DNA of 44,393 nucleotides from Actinokineospora spheciospongiae (GCF_000564855.1 NZ_AYXG01000033.1:1-44393), one strand, 5' to 3'. Shown: positions 1-8,308, numbered from the stretch's first letter. The notes: generated by a model not told the origin, from the sequence alone. Numbers and translations are program-made.

Positions 1-651
1 ACCGGGATTGACCACACCGGTCAACGCCAGAACCTCCAGCCGATCGCGGGAGGAGTTGAGCCTGCGGGTCCACGAGGTGGCGAGGGCGGCGATCTCGGCG
101 GCGTCGAGGTAGGCGGCGGTGTCCAGGCGCCAGCCCGCGGCGGCCAGGGCGGGGCCCAGGTCCTCCACGGCCGACTCCGGGGTGGGCTCGGGGTGTTCCC
201 CCACCTCCGGCACCGGTGGCTGCCAGGCGTGCAGGTTGAGGGTGACCAGGAACTCCGCGCCGGGCTCGCAGGCCGCGGCGAGGCCGCGCAGCATCGTCGG
301 GTCGGAGCCGAGGACCCCGCGCAGCAGGCTGCCCCAGGGCATGAGGACGTGCAGCTCGGTGAAGCCGGTCAGGCCCTCGGGCAGGTGCTCGGCAGCGGAC
401 CAGACGTAGAGCAGGTTCGGCAGGCCGCCGCGGGCCGGTTTGGCCGCGGCCCTGGTGGCGGCCTTGCGCATGTTGTCCTTGGCCGCGTCCAGGCCGACGA
501 CGAGGGTGTCGGGGCGTTCCCTGGCCAGGTGCTGGGGGTGCTTGCCGTCGCCGGTGCCGACGTCGAGGACGGCCCGGGGGTACCGGGCGCGGTGGGCGGC
601 GAAGCCCGCCGCGTCCAGGTCGACCACCTGTTTTCCGGTGACGCGGCGCAT
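1..651 (-). CDS. kamB: 16S rRNA (adenine1408-N1)-methyltransferase, KamB/NpmA type (3' end cut by window edge)
   Basis: Reading from the ATG at 651, 217 codons are open up to base 1, so only the last codons and stop are missing. The protein opens MRRVTGKQVVDLD, has the SAM-binding VLDVGTGDGKHP (residues 28-39) and acidic VVGLDA (51-56), the A-A-K-P-A-R-G-G-L-P-N-L block (69-80), MPWGSLLRGVLG (104-115) and TSWTRRLNSSRDR (192-204). Trp106 and Trp194 match the two tryptophans that KamB/NpmA use to hold the flipped A1408 base (family knowledge). These enzymes methylate N1 of A1408 in the 30S decoding site and give kanamycin/apramycin resistance, typically as self-protection in aminoglycoside producers. 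The length fits the roughly 215-residue family. No Shine-Dalgarno is visible; a TATCCT box 7 bases before ATG suggests a leaderless transcript. Family assignment is strong; activity and link to a biosynthetic cluster are inference. Confidence 0.9.
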   Translation of the reverse strand, partial: MRRVTGKQVVDLDAAGFAAHRARYPRAVLDVGTGDGKHPQHLARERPDTLVVGLDAAKDNMRKAATRAAAKPARGGLPNLLYVWSAAEHLPEGLTGFTELHVLMPWGSLLRGVLGSDPTMLRGLAAACEPGAEFLVTLNLHAWQPPVPEVGEHPEPTPESAVEDLGPALAAAGWRLDTAAYLDAAEIAALATSWTRRLNSSRDRLEVLALTGVVNPG

Positions 652-658
652 GGCGCAG

Positions 659-664
659 AGGATA
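659..664 (-). promoter_or_regulatory. Candidate -10 box of the kamB-like gene
   Basis: TATCCT on the minus strand lies 7 bases before the ATG at 651, the spacing expected when the transcript begins at the start codon. The corresponding -35 zone falls inside the perfect hairpin at 673-708, and no good -35 hexamer is seen. Confidence 0.4.
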
Positions 665-672
665 GTGCCGCC

Positions 673-708
673 ACGGACCCCGGCGCCCCGGTGGGCGCCG
701 GGGTCCGT
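673..708. terminator. Perfect 16-bp hairpin upstream of the kamB-like gene
   Basis: ACGGACCCCGGCGCCC (673-688), loop CGGT, and the exact reverse complement at 693-708. No T-run follows on either strand. It lies 22 bp upstream of the methyltransferase start, so it is either a terminator insulating that gene from upstream transcription or a regulatory structure. No obvious gene feeds into it. Confidence 0.5.
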
Positions 709-1406
709 CGTCACCGGGCCGTGCGGCGGCGGCGGGTTTCCCCGGCCCGGTGACCGAGCCGCCTGCCGGGCAGGGCGGGCAGCGGCGGAGGCGGCGATCC
801 CACCGGCGCCTGCGGGCCGGTGGGGGGAACAGCTCGGATCGGCGTCGGGGTGCGGTGGTGCGGCCCTCGGGTCGATCGGTGGACAGGAGAGCGGGCGCGG
901 TGGTGCGGCCCCCCGGATCGATCGGTGGACAGGAGAGCGGGCGCGGTGGTGCGGTCCCCCGGGTCGATCGGTGGTCGGGAGAGCGGGTGCGGTGGTGGCG
1001 GGTCGGGGGCGGGCAGTCGCGCGGTTCGCGATCGTCGACGGGTTCGGGGCGATCGACCGCGTGTGGTGGCGGTTCATCTGCGGTCCTCCGAGGATCGAGC
1101 GGATCGGCCCCTGCTCCACCAACGGCTACCAGCGGGGACGGCGGGCGACCACTGGATCACTTCGCCGCACCGGCGGTGCGGGTCGCGCAGGGCCACCGGC
1201 TCGCCGGATCGGGGAACCGCCGCCCGTGGGCCACCGGGTGGTGCCTTCGGGCGGGCGTCACCCGGGGCAGGACCCGTACCGATGAGGTGGGGATGGCGTG
1301 GCTCCATCGCCCGATCGGGGGATTCGTGATGCGGTGATGCACCCGGCGCCGGTCGATGCACGGTGGGGCGCATCATGCGGTGCGCCAGCGGGGATCGGTG
1401 CTCGCG
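709..1406. other. About 700 bp without a convincing gene
   Basis: Open frames exist in several phases, but their translations are Arg/Gly/Pro-rich and match no family. The stretch holds a 9-bp hairpin (CCCACCGGC at 799-807 with GCCGGTGGG at 816-824), the tandem repeat described separately, and thirteen GATC tetramers between 837 and 1396. Confidence 0.6.
852..1000. repeat. 45/46-bp imperfect tandem repeat, three copies plus a partial fourth
   Basis: Copies start at 852, 897 and 943, with a truncated start at 989. Each opens with GCGGTGGTGCGG, continues through a GATCGGTGG core and ends with GGAGAGCGGG. The periods (45, 46, 46) are not a multiple of three overall, which argues against a coding repeat. 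Copy 2 differs by a doubled GATC, copy 3 by GGTCGG in place of GGACAG. Confidence 0.85.
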
Positions 1407-1799
1407 CTACCAGGGGGAGCGGGTTTCGCTCTGCAATGCGGACGGGAGGTCGCGGTAGACCGCGACGACGTCCCGCACGCCGGTGAGCTGCAACGTGTGC
1501 AGGGCGGGCCCGGGTGGGACGGCGACGCGGAGCAGCCTGCCGCGGTGCAGGCAGTGGTAGTGCGCGCGCAGGAACAGCGGGGCCGAACCGACGCTGAGGA
1601 AGGTGACGCCGGTGAGGTCGACCACGACGAACCGCTTGACGGTGTCCTCTTCGCAGGCGTCGAGGACCTGCTCCCGCAGCGGGGCCTCGCTGATCAGGTC
1701 GACCCGCCCGACGGCGGCGACGACCACCGCGGACCTGGTGGTCCGAGTGGTGACCTCGAGTGGCGCGCCCGGACGCACGGCGGTCTCCTGTGGGGTCAT
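1407..1799 (-). CDS. STAS-domain protein (anti-sigma factor antagonist-like)
   Basis: This is a 130-residue single-domain protein. The STAS core is visible as VEGRVD-like AVGRVDLISEAPLREQV (29-45), VVVDLTGVTFLSVGSAP (58-74) and a C-terminal GRLLRVAVPP strand. STAS proteins bind anti-sigma factors of the SpoIIAB/RsbW kind and release sigma factors when unphosphorylated (family knowledge). The residue aligning with the phosphorylated serine of SpoIIAA appears to be Val70, so phospho-control may be lost; alignment here is by eye. No anti-sigma or sigma gene is adjacent. The ATG at 1799 was chosen because the STAS fold begins soon after it; the longer upstream extension is Pro/Arg-rich and not protein-like. 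No clear ribosome site is seen, so the start is moderately uncertain. Confidence 0.75.
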   Translation of the reverse strand: MTPQETAVRPGAPLEVTTRTTRSAVVVAAVGRVDLISEAPLREQVLDACEEDTVKRFVVVDLTGVTFLSVGSAPLFLRAHYHCLHRGRLLRVAVPPGPALHTLQLTGVRDVVAVYRDLPSALQSETRSPW

Positions 1800-1835
1800 C
1801 CCACCGGGCGGCGGCCTGCCGACCGGATTCGACGG

Positions 1836-1841
1836 ACTATA
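1836..1841 (-). promoter_or_regulatory. Candidate -10 box of the STAS gene
   Basis: TATAGT on the minus strand, about 37 bp before the chosen ATG at 1799, in an otherwise GC-rich stretch. It supports a transcript starting downstream of 1836 and hence the short protein start. No convincing -35 hexamer was seen. Confidence 0.4.
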
Positions 1842-2042
1842 ACCGCCCGCGCGCCGGGCGCCGGGGCGTCGACACAGGCGCGGTGGCGGATGCCACTGAA
1901 ATGGGTCTGTTCCGGTGACACCCGCGGTCGGTCGGAGTCCGTTTCCCGCGCGAGCGCACCGGGTGGGCGGGTTCCCGGCCCGGCGCACAGCGGCACCGCG
2001 ATCGGCCCGGAATTGTCGGGGGTCGTTGTTAGCGTCGTCGAC

Positions 2043-2195
2043 ATGGGGAATCGCAGCACAGCAAGGAGTTCACACACGTCGGGTTCGCACGCGGCGGGGG
2101 GATCGGGCGCGTCGGCGGCACCGGGGGCGGGGGTCCGCGGTGGTGTCGGGCGGGGCGGCCCGGCCGACCGGGAATGGGGGTGCTCAGCCTGCTAG
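2043..2195 (+). CDS. Possible 50-residue Gly/Ser-rich peptide ending in WGCSAC
   Basis: ATG at 2043 opens 50 codons ending at TAG 2193-2195. A TAGCGT box lies 7 bases upstream, as in leaderless starts elsewhere in this window. The first dozen codons are unusually AT-containing for the region; the middle is Gly/Ala/Ser-rich; the tail is DREWGCSAC with the only two cysteines at the very end. No homologue is recognised, and no maturation enzyme lies nearby. It overlaps the 3' end of the convergent PPOX gene by 12 bp. The rest of 1800-2183 shows nothing else gene-like. It may be chance; a secreted or modified peptide is only a guess. Confidence 0.25.
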   Translation: MGNRSTARSSHTSGSHAAGGSGASAAPGAGVRGGVGRGGPADREWGCSAC

Positions 2196-2645
2196 GCGGG
2201 GCGGGAAGCCACCGGTGGCGATGGGGCCCCAGCGGGTGATGGTGACCCGGATGAGGCACTTGCCCTGGCGGGTCATCGCGGCGCGGTACTCGGCCCAGTC
2301 GGGGTGTTCACCGGAGATGGACCGGAAGTAGTCGACCAGCGGTTCCAGCGCCTCGGGGAGGTCGAGGACCTCGGCGGTGCCGTCGACCTGCACGTAGGGG
2401 CCGTCCCAGCCGTCGGAGAGGGCGCAGAGGGAGGCGGTGGGGGTGCGGCGGGCGTTGCGGGCCTTGACGCGTTCCGGGTAGGTCGAGACCACGATGCGCC
2501 CCTCGGCGTCGACGCCGTAGGTCACCGGGGACAGTTGCGGTCTGCCGTCGGCGCGGGTGGTGGCGAGGACGCACTTGGTGCGCCTGCGCAGGAAGTCGAT
2601 CAGTTCCGATCGGTCGGGCTTGTGCGCGCTGGCGGTCCTGGGCAT
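2184..2645 (-). CDS. PPOX-class F420-dependent oxidoreductase (pyridoxamine-phosphate-oxidase fold)
   Basis: This 153-residue protein has the split-barrel pattern of the F420-binding PPOX family: FLRRRTKCVLATTRADGRPQLSPV (19-42), VVSTYPERVKARNARRTP (52-69) and GPYVQVDGTAEVLD (81-94), then a helix with SGEHPDWAEYRAAM and closing IRVTITRWGP. Family members of the Rv1155 type use deazaflavin F420 or flavin to reduce small substrates; the substrate here is unknown. The length is typical. The gene lies beyond the terminator of the upstream operon and has its own TAGCAT box 6 bases before ATG, so it is probably transcribed alone and leaderless. Cofactor assignment is by family similarity, not proof. 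Confidence 0.85.
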   Translation of the reverse strand: MPRTASAHKPDRSELIDFLRRRTKCVLATTRADGRPQLSPVTYGVDAEGRIVVSTYPERVKARNARRTPTASLCALSDGWDGPYVQVDGTAEVLDLPEALEPLVDYFRSISGEHPDWAEYRAAMTRQGKCLIRVTITRWGPIATGGFPPRLAG

Positions 2646-2651
2646 GGTCCG

Positions 2652-2657
2652 ATGCTA
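2652..2657 (-). promoter_or_regulatory. -10 box for a leaderless PPOX transcript
   Basis: TAGCAT on the minus strand ends 6 bases before the ATG at 2645 and no Shine-Dalgarno is present between them. The spacing fits transcription starting at or next to the start codon. Confidence 0.45.
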
Positions 2658-2702
2658 ACCAGTGGGCGTTCTCAGCGCCGTTCCGCGGATTCGGGCCGGG
2701 TG

Positions 2703-2737
2703 GGGCCACCCGGGGTGACCGTCACCCCGGGTGGCCC
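2703..2737 (-). terminator. Strong hairpin terminator of the ACAD operon
   Basis: GGGCCACCCGGGGTG (2703-2717) pairs perfectly with 2723-2737, and the pairing can extend inward almost to the centre. It lies about 40 bp after the stop of the SMP-30-like gene. No T-tract follows, as is usual in high-GC actinobacteria. Confidence 0.7.
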
Positions 2738-2778
2738 GGACCCCGGCGCGGTCGGGCGACCCCGCCGGGGTCCGACTG

Positions 2779-3765
2779 TCACTTCGGAACGGTGAAGGCG
2801 GCGACGGCGGGTTCCTGGAGGCTGCCCAGCCACACCGTGCCGCCGCTCTCCCGGACGCCGGTGGCCATGTGGAAGTCCGGTGGGCTGCCGTGGAAGTCGT
2901 GCACGGTGGCGCCGGTGGCCGGGTCGAGCGCGCGGACCCACACCGTGCGCCGCGGGGCGGGTTGCAGCTTCTGCGGCAGGCGCCACAGGAACTGCCGGAA
3001 CACGGGCGGCTTGCCCAGCAGCGCGTCCAGCACCGGGTCGCGGGGGCTGGCGAAGGCGAGCCACAGCAGGCCGTCGGTGCCCAGGGAGAGGTTGTCGGCG
3101 AAGCCGGGGAGGTCGTCGACGAACACCGTGGTGTCGGAGGCGGCGGCGGTGGGGCCGGTCACCGGGACCTTGTGCAGCCGGTAGGCGGCCATGTCGGAGA
3201 CGATCACCGCGGACCGGTCCGGGGTGAGGGCCACGCCGTTGGCGAAGTTCAGGCCGGTGAGCAGCACGTCGAGCGCGCCGTCGGGGGTGCGGCGCAGGAG
3301 CCTGCCGGTGCTGGAGTGCTCGATGAGGTCGGCGCGGTAGTGCTCCAGGTCGAAGCGGCTGGTGGAGTCGGTGAAGTACACCGTGCCGTCCTCGGCCACC
3401 GCGGCGTTGTTGCACAGGTTGAGGTCCGGTCCGCGCGGGACGAGGACCGCCACGTCGGAGCCGGTGACCAGCAGCAGGCCGCGGTGCGCGTCGCACACCA
3501 GCAGGCCGTCGGGGTGGTGCTCCAGCCCGAGCGGGCGGCCACCGGTCGCGGCGACCACCTCGATCCGGCTGCCGTCCGGCGCCAGCCGCACGATCCGGCC
3601 GTCGGACAGTCCGGTGAGGACAGTCCCGTCGGAATCGACCAGCACGTCCTCCGCGCCGAACCCGTTGACCGGGTGCACGGTCAGCGGCGGCAGCGCGGTG
3701 GGCGACGGTTTCGGTCCGGGCGCGGGTGCCCGCCACACGACCGGTTCGATCTTCGGACGACCCAT
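2779..3765 (-). CDS. SMP-30/strictosidine-synthase-like beta-propeller protein
   Basis: This is a 328-residue soluble protein with no signal peptide. The repeated blades are readable as EDVLVDSDGTVLTGLSDGRIVRL, GLEHHPDGLLVCDAHRGLL, NNAAVAEDGTVYFTDSTSRF, LNFANGVALTPDRSAVIVSD and LPGFADNLSLGTDGLLWLAF, the pattern of the strictosidine synthase/APMAP branch of the SMP-30/gluconolactonase superfamily. Such proteins usually hydrolyse lactones or esters at a metal site; the true substrate is unknown. GAGGAG sits 6 bases before ATG. It is the last gene of the six-gene operon, 10 bp after the histidine phosphatase. A role in opening a lactone made during hydroxy-acid or ketone breakdown would fit the context but is inference. 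Confidence 0.85.
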   Translation of the reverse strand: MGRPKIEPVVWRAPAPGPKPSPTALPPLTVHPVNGFGAEDVLVDSDGTVLTGLSDGRIVRLAPDGSRIEVVAATGGRPLGLEHHPDGLLVCDAHRGLLLVTGSDVAVLVPRGPDLNLCNNAAVAEDGTVYFTDSTSRFDLEHYRADLIEHSSTGRLLRRTPDGALDVLLTGLNFANGVALTPDRSAVIVSDMAAYRLHKVPVTGPTAAASDTTVFVDDLPGFADNLSLGTDGLLWLAFASPRDPVLDALLGKPPVFRQFLWRLPQKLQPAPRRTVWVRALDPATGATVHDFHGSPPDFHMATGVRESGGTVWLGSLQEPAVAAFTVPK

Positions 3766-3775
3766 GCCGGACTCC

Positions 3776-4441
3776 TCAGCGATACGTCAGCAACTCCCGG
3801 TTCGGGCCCTCGAAGTGCCCGTGTTCGTTGAACGACACCAGCGACGCCCCCGCGCGCCCGTGCACGACCTTGGTGACCGCCGCGTTGACCACGACCCGGT
3901 TCAGCGCGACCAGCGCGGCCCCCGGCAGCCCGAGCAGCCGCGAGCACAGCGTGGCGATCACCCCGCCCGAGGTGAACACCACCGCCGTGCCGCCGGACCC
4001 GAGACCCGCCGCCAGCTCGGTCAGCGCGGCCGCGGCGGCGGCGTCGAAGTCCGCGTAGGTCCCGGCGGGCCCGGCTGACTCGCCATCGGTGATCCAGCCG
4101 TGCAGCGCCCGGTCCAGCACGGCCTGGAACTCGCGCGGCGAGGCGGGCGCGCCCACGTTCTCCCGCGCCAGCAGGTGCTGCACCAGCCCCAGGTGGTCGT
4201 ACTCGTTCCACCTCGGGTCCTCCCGCACCGGCAGGTCGAGGCCCGCCGCGGCCAGCGCGATGGACGCGGTGGCGCGCTGCCGCGACAGGGTGCCGGACCA
4301 CGCCTGGACGGGGGTGATGCCGCGCGTGCGCAGCTCCTCCCCCAGCACCTTGGCCTGCAACTCCCCCTGCGGCGACAGGACGTCGTAGTCCGCCGCGCCG
4401 AAGGACGCCTGGCCGTGGCGCAGCAGGTAGACGACGCTCAT
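3776..4441 (-). CDS. Histidine phosphatase family protein (phosphoglycerate-mutase-like)
   Basis: The protein is 221 residues. It opens MSVVYLLRHGQASFG, giving the catalytic RHG at 9-11, followed by a mid-protein WNEYDH acidic region and a C-terminal VVFTSGGVIATL segment where the second catalytic His of the family normally sits in a G-H-G/S-H-G context; here the text reads TSGG, so that His may be missing or shifted. The family hydrolyses small phosphate esters through phosphohistidine. ATG at 4441 was preferred to an in-frame ATG six codons upstream because GAGGTC is well spaced before it and the beta-strand to RHG starts at once. It lies 7 bp after the APH-fold kinase gene. A phosphatase beside a kinase suggests removal of a phosphate placed by it (inference). 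Confidence 0.85.
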   Translation of the reverse strand: MSVVYLLRHGQASFGAADYDVLSPQGELQAKVLGEELRTRGITPVQAWSGTLSRQRATASIALAAAGLDLPVREDPRWNEYDHLGLVQHLLARENVGAPASPREFQAVLDRALHGWITDGESAGPAGTYADFDAAAAAALTELAAGLGSGGTAVVFTSGGVIATLCSRLLGLPGAALVALNRVVVNAAVTKVVHGRAGASLVSFNEHGHFEGPNRELLTYR

Positions 4442-4448
4442 GCCGACC

Positions 4449-5504
4449 TCACGCCCCACCGATGACTTCGCGGCAGCGCCACTCCAGGTACCCGACGAAC
4501 ATCCAGAAGTCCTTGAAGCGCGGGTTCGTGGTCTGCCCGTGGTGGAACCGGTAGTAGATCTGCTGCATGATCACGGCCAGCCGGAACAGCCCGAACGCCT
4601 CGTAGAACGCCCAGTTCGCGGTGCTCAGGCCCATCCGCGCGCAGTAGTGGTCGACCAGCTCGGCGCGGGTGAGCATCCCGGGCAGGTGCGTGGGCTGGCG
4701 CCGGGCCTGCTGGTACACCATGTCGTCGTCGGCCTGAATCCAGTAGGCGACCGCGCCGCCGAGGTCCATCAGCGGGTCGCCGAGGGTGGACATCTCCCAG
4801 TCGAGCACCCCGACGACGTCGAGGGAGTCGTCCAGCACGACGTTGTCGAAGCGCCAGTCGTTGTGGATGACCACGGTGGCGACGTCGTCGGGCTGGTGCG
4901 CCGCGAGCCAGTCCATGACGGCGGCGAAGTCCGGCACGTTCTCCGTGCGCGCGGCCGTGTAGCGCTTGGACCAGCCGCCGACCTGGCGGGCGACGTACCC
5001 GCTGCCCTTGCCCAGGTCGGTGAGCCCGGCGGCCTCCGGGTCGACGCGGTGCAGGTCGACCAGCCGGTCGACCAGCGCCGTCGACAGCGCCCGCGCCTGC
5101 CCGGCGCCCAGTTCCATGCCCTCGGGCAGATTGTTGCGCAGGATCGTGCCCTCGATCCGCTCCATGACGTAGAAGTCGGACCCGAGGACCGACTCGTCCT
5201 GGCACAGCCCGAGCACCGTCGGCACGTACGGGTAGACCGGCTTGAGCCCCTTCTGCACCCGGTACTCGCGCCGCATGTCGTGCGCGGACGCGGCCTTCTT
5301 GCCCACCGGCGGGCGGCGCAGGATCAGCTCCCGGTCGGGGTAGGTGAGCAGGTAGGTCAGGTTCGAGGCGCCGCCGGGGAACTGGCGCACGACCGGTTCT
5401 GCGTCCAGGCCGTCCACGACGGTCCGGAGCCAGGCGTGCACGGCGGCGGTGTCGAAGCTGTCCTCCGCCCGGACCTCGGACGCCTCGTCACGGGGTGCGC
5501 TCAT
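4449..5504 (-). CDS. APH-fold phosphotransferase, ACAD10/11 kinase-domain type
   Basis: The 351-residue protein shows the aminoglycoside-phosphotransferase/choline-kinase fold: nucleotide-loop FPGGASNLTYLL (42-53), RREYRVQKGL, the catalytic HNDWRFDN (214-221; His214, Asp216, Asn221) and metal-binding GVLDWEMSTLGDPLMDLG (232-249; Asp235). It is not a resistance enzyme: in this subfamily the kinase is found next to, or in mammals fused to, an acyl-CoA dehydrogenase (ACAD10/ACAD11), where it phosphorylates 4-hydroxyacyl groups before elimination. That matches this operon, which also has an ACAD. The start ATG at 5504 overlaps the SDR stop (ATGA), indicating translational coupling. Substrate is inferred from family and context, not seen. 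Confidence 0.88.
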   Translation of the reverse strand: MSAPRDEASEVRAEDSFDTAAVHAWLRTVVDGLDAEPVVRQFPGGASNLTYLLTYPDRELILRRPPVGKKAASAHDMRREYRVQKGLKPVYPYVPTVLGLCQDESVLGSDFYVMERIEGTILRNNLPEGMELGAGQARALSTALVDRLVDLHRVDPEAAGLTDLGKGSGYVARQVGGWSKRYTAARTENVPDFAAVMDWLAAHQPDDVATVVIHNDWRFDNVVLDDSLDVVGVLDWEMSTLGDPLMDLGGAVAYWIQADDDMVYQQARRQPTHLPGMLTRAELVDHYCARMGLSTANWAFYEAFGLFRLAVIMQQIYYRFHHGQTTNPRFKDFWMFVGYLEWRCREVIGGA

Positions 5505-6250
5505 GACATCTTCGCGACGATCGGCAGTGGCAGGTTGCGCATGGCGAAGCCGAGCAGGGTCCACGGCCACGACGGGGCGCACGCCTCGGCCACCTCGCGC
5601 TCGATGGCCTTCACCATCGCCCGCACCCCGGGCACGGTGTCGACCATCAGCGGGGTCTTCTTGACCTTGTCGTTCATCTCCGAGCGGATGTAGCCCGGGT
5701 AGATCGTGCTGACCTTGATCGGCGTCTTGAGCGTGTCGACGCGGATGCCCTCGGCCAGCGCGGCGATCCCGGCCTTGGTGGCGGCGTAGGTGGACAGGTT
5801 GCCGCGCATCCCGCGCATCGCGCTCATCGAGGAGATGACGACCAGGTGGCCGGAGTCCTGCTCGCGGAACGCCTCCATCGCGGCCTCGCACTGGGCGAGC
5901 GCGGCGACGAAGTTGGTCTCCGCGGTCTGCTTGTTGGCGTAGAAGTAGCCGGTGCCGATCGGCTGCCCCTTGCCCAAGCCCGCGTTGACGACCACGCGGT
6001 CGAGCGTGCCCAGTTCCTCGCGGAACTCGCCGAACACCTTGAACACGGCGTCGTGGTCGTTGACGTCGAGCGCCCGGACGGCGACGGTGATGCCCGGGTA
6101 GGTCGCGGTCAGCTCCGCGCGCAGCTCGTCGAGCCGGTCGGTGCGGCGCGCGGCCAGCGCCAGGTTTCGGCCCAGCGCGGCGAACTGCCTGGCCATCTCC
6201 TCGCCCAGGCCGGAGCTGGCCCCGGTGATGAGGATGTTCTTGCGGCTCAC
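5501..6250 (-). CDS. Short-chain dehydrogenase/reductase (SDR), operon copy 2
   Basis: The 249-residue classical SDR has the glycine motif GASSGLG (10-16), VVNAGLG (88-93), catalytic region VVISSMSAM (137-145) and YAATK (Tyr155, Lys159). The C-terminal IEREVAEACAPSWPWTLLGFAMRN tail has a hydrophobic amphipathic end, as in several membrane-associated lipid SDRs. The start is GTG at 6250, overlapping the preceding stop (GTGA). The position between SDR1 and the kinase suggests it acts on a hydroxy- or keto-acyl intermediate of the same pathway. The exact substrate and whether NAD or NADP is used cannot be told from sequence alone. Confidence 0.9.
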   Translation of the reverse strand: MSRKNILITGASSGLGEEMARQFAALGRNLALAARRTDRLDELRAELTATYPGITVAVRALDVNDHDAVFKVFGEFREELGTLDRVVVNAGLGKGQPIGTGYFYANKQTAETNFVAALAQCEAAMEAFREQDSGHLVVISSMSAMRGMRGNLSTYAATKAGIAALAEGIRVDTLKTPIKVSTIYPGYIRSEMNDKVKKTPLMVDTVPGVRAMVKAIEREVAEACAPSWPWTLLGFAMRNLPLPIVAKMS

Positions 6251-7046
6251 GGGTTCTCCCCTTCGATCTTCGACCGCATCCGGTCCCAGAACGAGACGAC
6301 CTGCGCCTCGTAGGCCTCGGGTTGCAGGCGCTTGAACTCGTGCGACTGCCTGCCGTCCTCGTGGGTCAGCACCAGGAACCGGTTCTCGGCCACGCCCTGC
6401 ACGACCTGCTCGGCGACGTCGTCGGCGGTGACGGTGGCCCGCTCCATCAGCTTGCGGGTGACGTTGACCCCGGGGTGGTCGGCGTTGCGCGCGGCGTCGG
6501 GCAGGTTGGTCTTGAAGAAGCCGGGGCAGACCACGGTTGTGCCGATGCCGTAGGGCGCCAGTTCGAACCGCAGCGTCTCCGACAGTGACAGCACCCCGGC
6601 TTTGACCACGTTGTACGGGGCCATGGCGGGCAGGTTCATGATCGCGGCCATCGAGGCGACGTTGACGATGTGGCCGCTGCCCTGCGCCTTGAACAGGGGC
6701 GTGAAGGTCCGGCAGCCGCGCACCGGACCCTTGAGGTTGATGTCGATGATCCAGTCCCAGTCGGCCATCGGGACGACCTCGATCCGCCCGCCCGCGCCGA
6801 CGCCCGCGTTGTTGACCAGCACGTCGAGGCCGTCCCATTCGGTGGCGCACCACTGCCGGGCCGCCTCCCAGGACTCCTCGGAGGTGACGTCGAGGGCGAG
6901 GGACCGGGTGTCCAGCTCCGCGGCCACCGCCTCCGCCGCGGCCGGGTTCACGTCGGTGACCAGCACCCGCGCTCCGGACCGCGCCCACCTGGTGGCGAGC
7001 GCCTTGCCGAGACCGGACCCCGCTCCGGTGACCAGGACGCGGGGGC

Positions 7047-7050
<4 letters not shown>
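6247..7050 (-). CDS. Short-chain dehydrogenase/reductase (SDR), operon copy 1
   Basis: The 267-residue SDR has GAGSGLG (9-15), an acidic TDVNP after the second strand (Asp33, favouring NAD), VLVNNAGVG (77-85), Ser133 and the YNVVK motif (Tyr146, Lys150). The segment VVCPGFFKTNL and the C-terminal QSHEFKRLQPEAYEAQVVSFWDRM resemble SDRs found next to fatty-acid and sterol catabolism genes in actinobacteria. The start is GTG at 7050, sharing GTGA with the ACAD stop, so it is translated in step with the dehydrogenase. It probably oxidises a hydroxyacyl substrate; that step is inferred from context. Confidence 0.9.
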
Positions 7051-8255
<1,205 letters not shown>

Positions 8256-8288
8256 GGGGAAACCTCCGGATTGCGGATGAGCACTGGT

Positions 8289-8308
8289 TACTAAGCTACC
8301 GCTTAGTA
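8289..8308. promoter_or_regulatory. Perfect inverted repeat, probable TetR-type operator of the ACAD operon
   Basis: TACTAAGCTACCGCTTAGTA: two perfect 8-base arms around TACC. It lies 34 bp upstream of the ACAD GTG, in an AT-richer patch where the promoter should be. Size and symmetry fit a TetR-family dimer. No regulator gene is adjacent. Confidence 0.7.

Noticed and set aside
852-1000. CRISPR array
   Set aside because: The units are contiguous with no unique spacers, and no cas gene is present.
1074-1376. Minus-strand 100-codon frame in the gene-poor region
   Set aside because: Composition is Pro/Arg/Ser-rich, no ribosome site, no recognisable motif.
4449-5504. Aminoglycoside phosphotransferase resistance gene
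   Set aside because: It has the APH fold but sits in a lipid operon with ACAD and matches the ACAD10/11-type kinase branch, not known resistance enzymes.
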